Assembly: GCA_937967805.1 (NCBI GenBank)
Contig: CALBTC010000081.1
Span: 1-33,278 of the forward strand
Reading direction: 5' to 3'
DNA from: an uncultured Anaerolineaceae bacterium
Lineage (GTDB): Bacteria > Chloroflexota > Anaerolineae > Promineifilales > Promineifilaceae
DNA: 33,278 nucleotides
This document shows positions 31,096-33,278 of the stretch, in pieces (the stretch's first letter is position 1; every line of letters begins with the position of its first letter). A program made the translations under genes and the position numbers. The notes under the pieces were generated by a model, which worked only from the letters and a program-made list of their open reading frames with translations, did not search any database and was not told where the DNA came from.

Positions 31096-32358
31096 TCAAT
31101 TTTGACCATCATCGTCAGATTCTAAATCCTCGTATGGTAAGTCTGGATCAAGCACATCTAATTTACGAATGTATAATTTCAGAAGGGGATCGTTTATTTT
31201 ATAGAGTGCTCTATCAACTTTATTGATCAGGTCGGTACTCACAAGTTTAGTCATGTAAGAACTTAATTCATTAGTTTTACGGCCAATTGCTTCACCAATA
31301 TCTCGCAAAGGAACATTTACTTGATCGTGATTTGCCATGGCGATCATGATTCGTCGATAATCACCTGAACCAGCTTCACGGAGTAGTCTGCTCAACTCTT
31401 CGCGTTTGATTCGTCCAATTACTTCATCTAATGCTTTCTCTAAATCATCCTCGTCAATGAGATTATCCTTGTCGATGTCAAAGGCATGATAACCAAGTTG
31501 GTGTATCGGCGAAGGGAATCCACCAGACAGACGCACTATTGTATCTTTAGCTCCTGATGTTACCTCAACATCGGTAGTGGAAAGGGCTTTATCAATAACG
31601 TCTTTGCTTTCAGCTTCGTCCAAAGGTAAAAGTTCTACAGTCTCAAAGATTCGTGCTACCGATTTATGATCTTCCTTCAACTTCTCCATTGCTCCTGTGA
31701 TACCAACAAGAAATACTGCCACATTGTTTAAACCAGACTCAGTCAATTCCTCCGTAGTTACTTTTAGAAAGGATGCAATATTAGTATCACCTGCGACGGT
31801 ATCAACTTCATCAATTATGAAAATGATTCCATGAACTTCATTTTTAATAGCATTCCACAAGTTGCGAACGGCTGAAACAAAGTCTGCACTCATGTCAGAT
31901 ACTGAATCCGAATGATATTCGACTCCAAACGCACCCCCAGCAACAGAGATTGAGGGTTTCCATTTTTTCAAGAATCCACCCAAGATGTCCTTCACATTTT
32001 CTTTGGATATTTTGGTGGGTATCTTCTGGAGCAAAGAAGATATTATCTGATGTAAACTTTGCCCTTCTAACGCACGATACTTGAAAACAGCGAAAGCAAA
32101 ATCGAATTCTCCTGCATCGATGTTCAAAATGCTCAGAACTTTTTCGCTTTCTTCAACCACAGACTCAATTTGATTTATGAATGAGCTTTTGCCAATACCT
32201 CGGGGACCGGTCACAATCATATGACGAGGGTTGCCATTTCCCGTTTGGTAAAGAGCCTTTATTAAGGTGATCAGTTCTTCAGCTCTTCCCGCGAATTGGT
32301 CAAACTCGGTAATCGGTTTATCTTGACGAAATGGGTTAGGACGAAGGGTAAGTTTCAT
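31096..32358 (-). CDS. AAA/STAND-like ATPase with winged helix (Orc1/Cdc6-like layout)
   Basis: A 420-residue ATPase. The entry motif FDQFAGRAEELITLIKALY is followed by Walker A GPRGIGKS, Walker B GIIFIIDEVD, and an arginine/sensor strand VAVFLVGITGAMEKL. The end is a winged helix (YRRIMIAMANHDQVNVPLRD, then IGEAIGRKTNELSSYMTKLV). The order resembles archaeal-type ATPases and Orc1/Cdc6 proteins; replication initiation is not implied. It is AT-rich compared with the rest of the window, has no ACGGCCGT octamer, and lies behind an MtlR-like gene on the same strand after 225 bp. It probably entered by transfer together with that gene. The role is unknown. Confidence 0.75.
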   Translation of the reverse strand: MKLTLRPNPFRQDKPITEFDQFAGRAEELITLIKALYQTGNGNPRHMIVTGPRGIGKSSFINQIESVVEESEKVLSILNIDAGEFDFAFAVFKYRALEGQSLHQIISSLLQKIPTKISKENVKDILGGFLKKWKPSISVAGGAFGVEYHSDSVSDMSADFVSAVRNLWNAIKNEVHGIIFIIDEVDTVAGDTNIASFLKVTTEELTESGLNNVAVFLVGITGAMEKLKEDHKSVARIFETVELLPLDEAESKDVIDKALSTTDVEVTSGAKDTIVRLSGGFPSPIHQLGYHAFDIDKDNLIDEDDLEKALDEVIGRIKREELSRLLREAGSGDYRRIMIAMANHDQVNVPLRDIGEAIGRKTNELSSYMTKLVSTDLINKVDRALYKINDPLLKLYIRKLDVLDPDLPYEDLESDDDGQN

Positions 32359-32583
32359 ATAGGTCTCTCAATATATCGCAAGCTGATTTAGGCCAATTAT
32401 ATCCGTTTTTAGCCGCTAGTGCCCGATTATGGCCCCCAAACTCGATTGCATGAGCTAGCATGGTTTAGGGATACTTCACTGTGTTTAGTATGACCATTTC
32501 AGAAGGGAAGGACTTGATTCATATTCGGGTGTCTTTACTGTCACCTGTTAAGGAGTTGCTTTGCTAGTAAGTTCACTTGCCCT

Positions 32584-33168
32584 TCACTCGTACTTCGTAA
32601 TTCTTCGTTTTTGTACTCTTGCGATGCTAACCACGCCATTGAGATAAGTTATCAATTGGTTAACACCGACTTGAAATAGTTCTTGTGCCGTTGCATCGCT
32701 TGGCGGATTAGCTACATATGCTATTCGATGCCACTTTAGATTTGTACACCAGGATTTAATCTGGTCATCCTCAAATGACGCGGCAAGCTCGTGAGCAAAT
32801 CGATTTCTTATTTTTCTGACAAGATGGAGGTCATCCCGAATCGGCTTATAGATTAAGCCGAGACAGTAAACCATCCTTATCTTCCCGCTGAAAGTTCCTA
32901 GAGGTTGATCGTAACGGAGCAATTCTTTAACCTCTTTTTCGTCATCAGCAAGAAAAGCCCAAAGAATGTGTTCGAGCAATGTGTCAAGAAAAGTTGCCCC
33001 CACAATTGCAATTGCGCGGTCATTCTTTTCCTCGTAGTTGAATAATCTATGAAACTCAAACAGCAAATTGTTAAGTTCAAAGTATCTGTCCAAAGCCTTG
33101 CCGGTAATTATAAGAGGATCATCTTTTGAAATTGTCTCTTTCGAGATTTTATCGTCGCTGTTAGTCAA
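32584..33168 (-). CDS. MtlR-like (mannitol repressor family) protein
   Basis: A 194-residue protein resembling the MtlR family in its core: DRAIAIVGATFLDTLLEHIL, then PLGTFSGKIRMVYCLGLI, and VRKIRNRFAHELAASFEDDQI. Members named after the mannitol repressor lack a DNA-binding domain; many homologues sit in accessory modules with no mannitol genes, as here. The start is TTG at 33166-33168, because AGGAGG lies five bases upstream; that ribosome site overlaps the TAG stop of the preceding gene, implying coupled translation. It is AT-rich and octamer-free, like the downstream ATPase gene. A joint function with that ATPase is a guess from position. Confidence 0.72.
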   Translation of the reverse strand: MTNSDDKISKETISKDDPLIITGKALDRYFELNNLLFEFHRLFNYEEKNDRAIAIVGATFLDTLLEHILWAFLADDEKEVKELLRYDQPLGTFSGKIRMVYCLGLIYKPIRDDLHLVRKIRNRFAHELAASFEDDQIKSWCTNLKWHRIAYVANPPSDATAQELFQVGVNQLITYLNGVVSIARVQKRRITKYE

Positions 33169-33177
33169 TATTCCCTC

Positions 33178-33278
33178 CTAAACAATCACGTCAATGGCGG
33201 CGGGCAGGCTGGTGACGGTGACTTCGCGCACGTTGTCTTGCGGGTAGGCAAACATTTCGCCGTCGGTGTGGATGGGCA
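33178..33278 (-). CDS. 3' end of a diacylglycerol-kinase-like gene (partial)
   Basis: The last 33 codons of a gene that starts beyond the right edge: HTDGEMFAYPQDNVREVTVT, then SLPAAIDVIV and TAG. The DGE segment and the V-x-V-x-P-x-A-x-x-V-I-V finish fit the C-terminal beta strand of the YegS/DagK lipid kinase family, which phosphorylates diacylglycerol or a related lipid. GC content is typical of the core genome, so the transition to AT-rich DNA falls at its stop codon. Confidence 0.7.
   Translation of the reverse strand, partial: PIHTDGEMFAYPQDNVREVTVTSLPAAIDVIV

Noticed and set aside
31096..32358. Replication origin or initiator assignment because of the Orc1/Cdc6-like order
   Set aside because: The domain order is shared by many archaeal-type ATPases, and no origin-like repeats or DnaA boxes were seen nearby.
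1..33278. tRNA, rRNA or insertion sequence
   Set aside because: No stretch with tRNA arm patterns, rRNA-like sequence, or transposase motifs flanked by terminal repeats was found by reading; a covariance or profile scan would be decisive.

Overview
The window looks like a chromosome segment from an aerobic, moderately GC-rich member of the Chloroflexota (Anaerolineae-like). This is inferred from gene style, not from a marker gene. The clues are an aa3-type oxidase operon with a cytochrome c fused to subunit II, Thr/Pro-rich linkers on an exported protein, many TPR and P-loop proteins, frequent TTG starts, and several intergenic palindromic repeat families. The most pervasive signal is the palindromic octamer ACGGCCGT. 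I counted 43 copies by eye, in genes and between them, where about one would be expected by chance.

Layout. 1-1163: 5' part of a BCP-type peroxiredoxin gene, a repeat-bearing spacer and a small membrane protein gene. 1159-9956: a TPR protein and a double-XRE regulator on the minus strand, divergent from four consecutive plus-strand P-loop ATPase genes. The first ATPase carries an OmpR/PhoB-like winged helix at its C-terminus and the last is a 1127-residue STAND-like ATPase with TPR-like repeats. This block is the best candidate for an undescribed system. 9979-12100: an AT-richer stretch without the octamer, holding a BrnT/BrnA toxin-antitoxin pair, a possible uracil-DNA-glycosylase-like protein, and the remnant of a YgjV/GNAT gene that lost its middle. 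12192-14442: an SRPBCC protein, Hsp20 and a membrane-anchored polysaccharide deacetylase.

14598-22709 is a respiratory block: an ECF sigma factor, a conserved membrane protein, cytochrome c oxidase subunits II (with cytochrome c), I, IV and III, the assembly factors CtaG and SURF1, and an exported Ig-like membrane protein. Then come a TgpA-like transglutaminase with its own promoter and RecQ. Convergent to these, on the minus strand, are a galactokinase and a helicase C-terminal-domain (Helicase_C_3-like) protein. From 31096 to the right edge lies an AT-rich, octamer-free module of an AAA ATPase and an MtlR-like protein, downstream of the 3' end of a diacylglycerol-kinase-like gene.

Four intergenic elements (5304, 11713, 22800, 25226) share an unusual nested design: two 15-16 bp arms in inverted orientation, each arm itself a palindrome or near-palindrome around one central base, with arm centres 41-42 or 47-48 nt apart. 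Long imperfect hairpins also overlap stop codons at 1092-1163, 1711-1785 and 27868-27945. No rRNA, tRNA, CRISPR array, insertion sequence or prophage was recognised.
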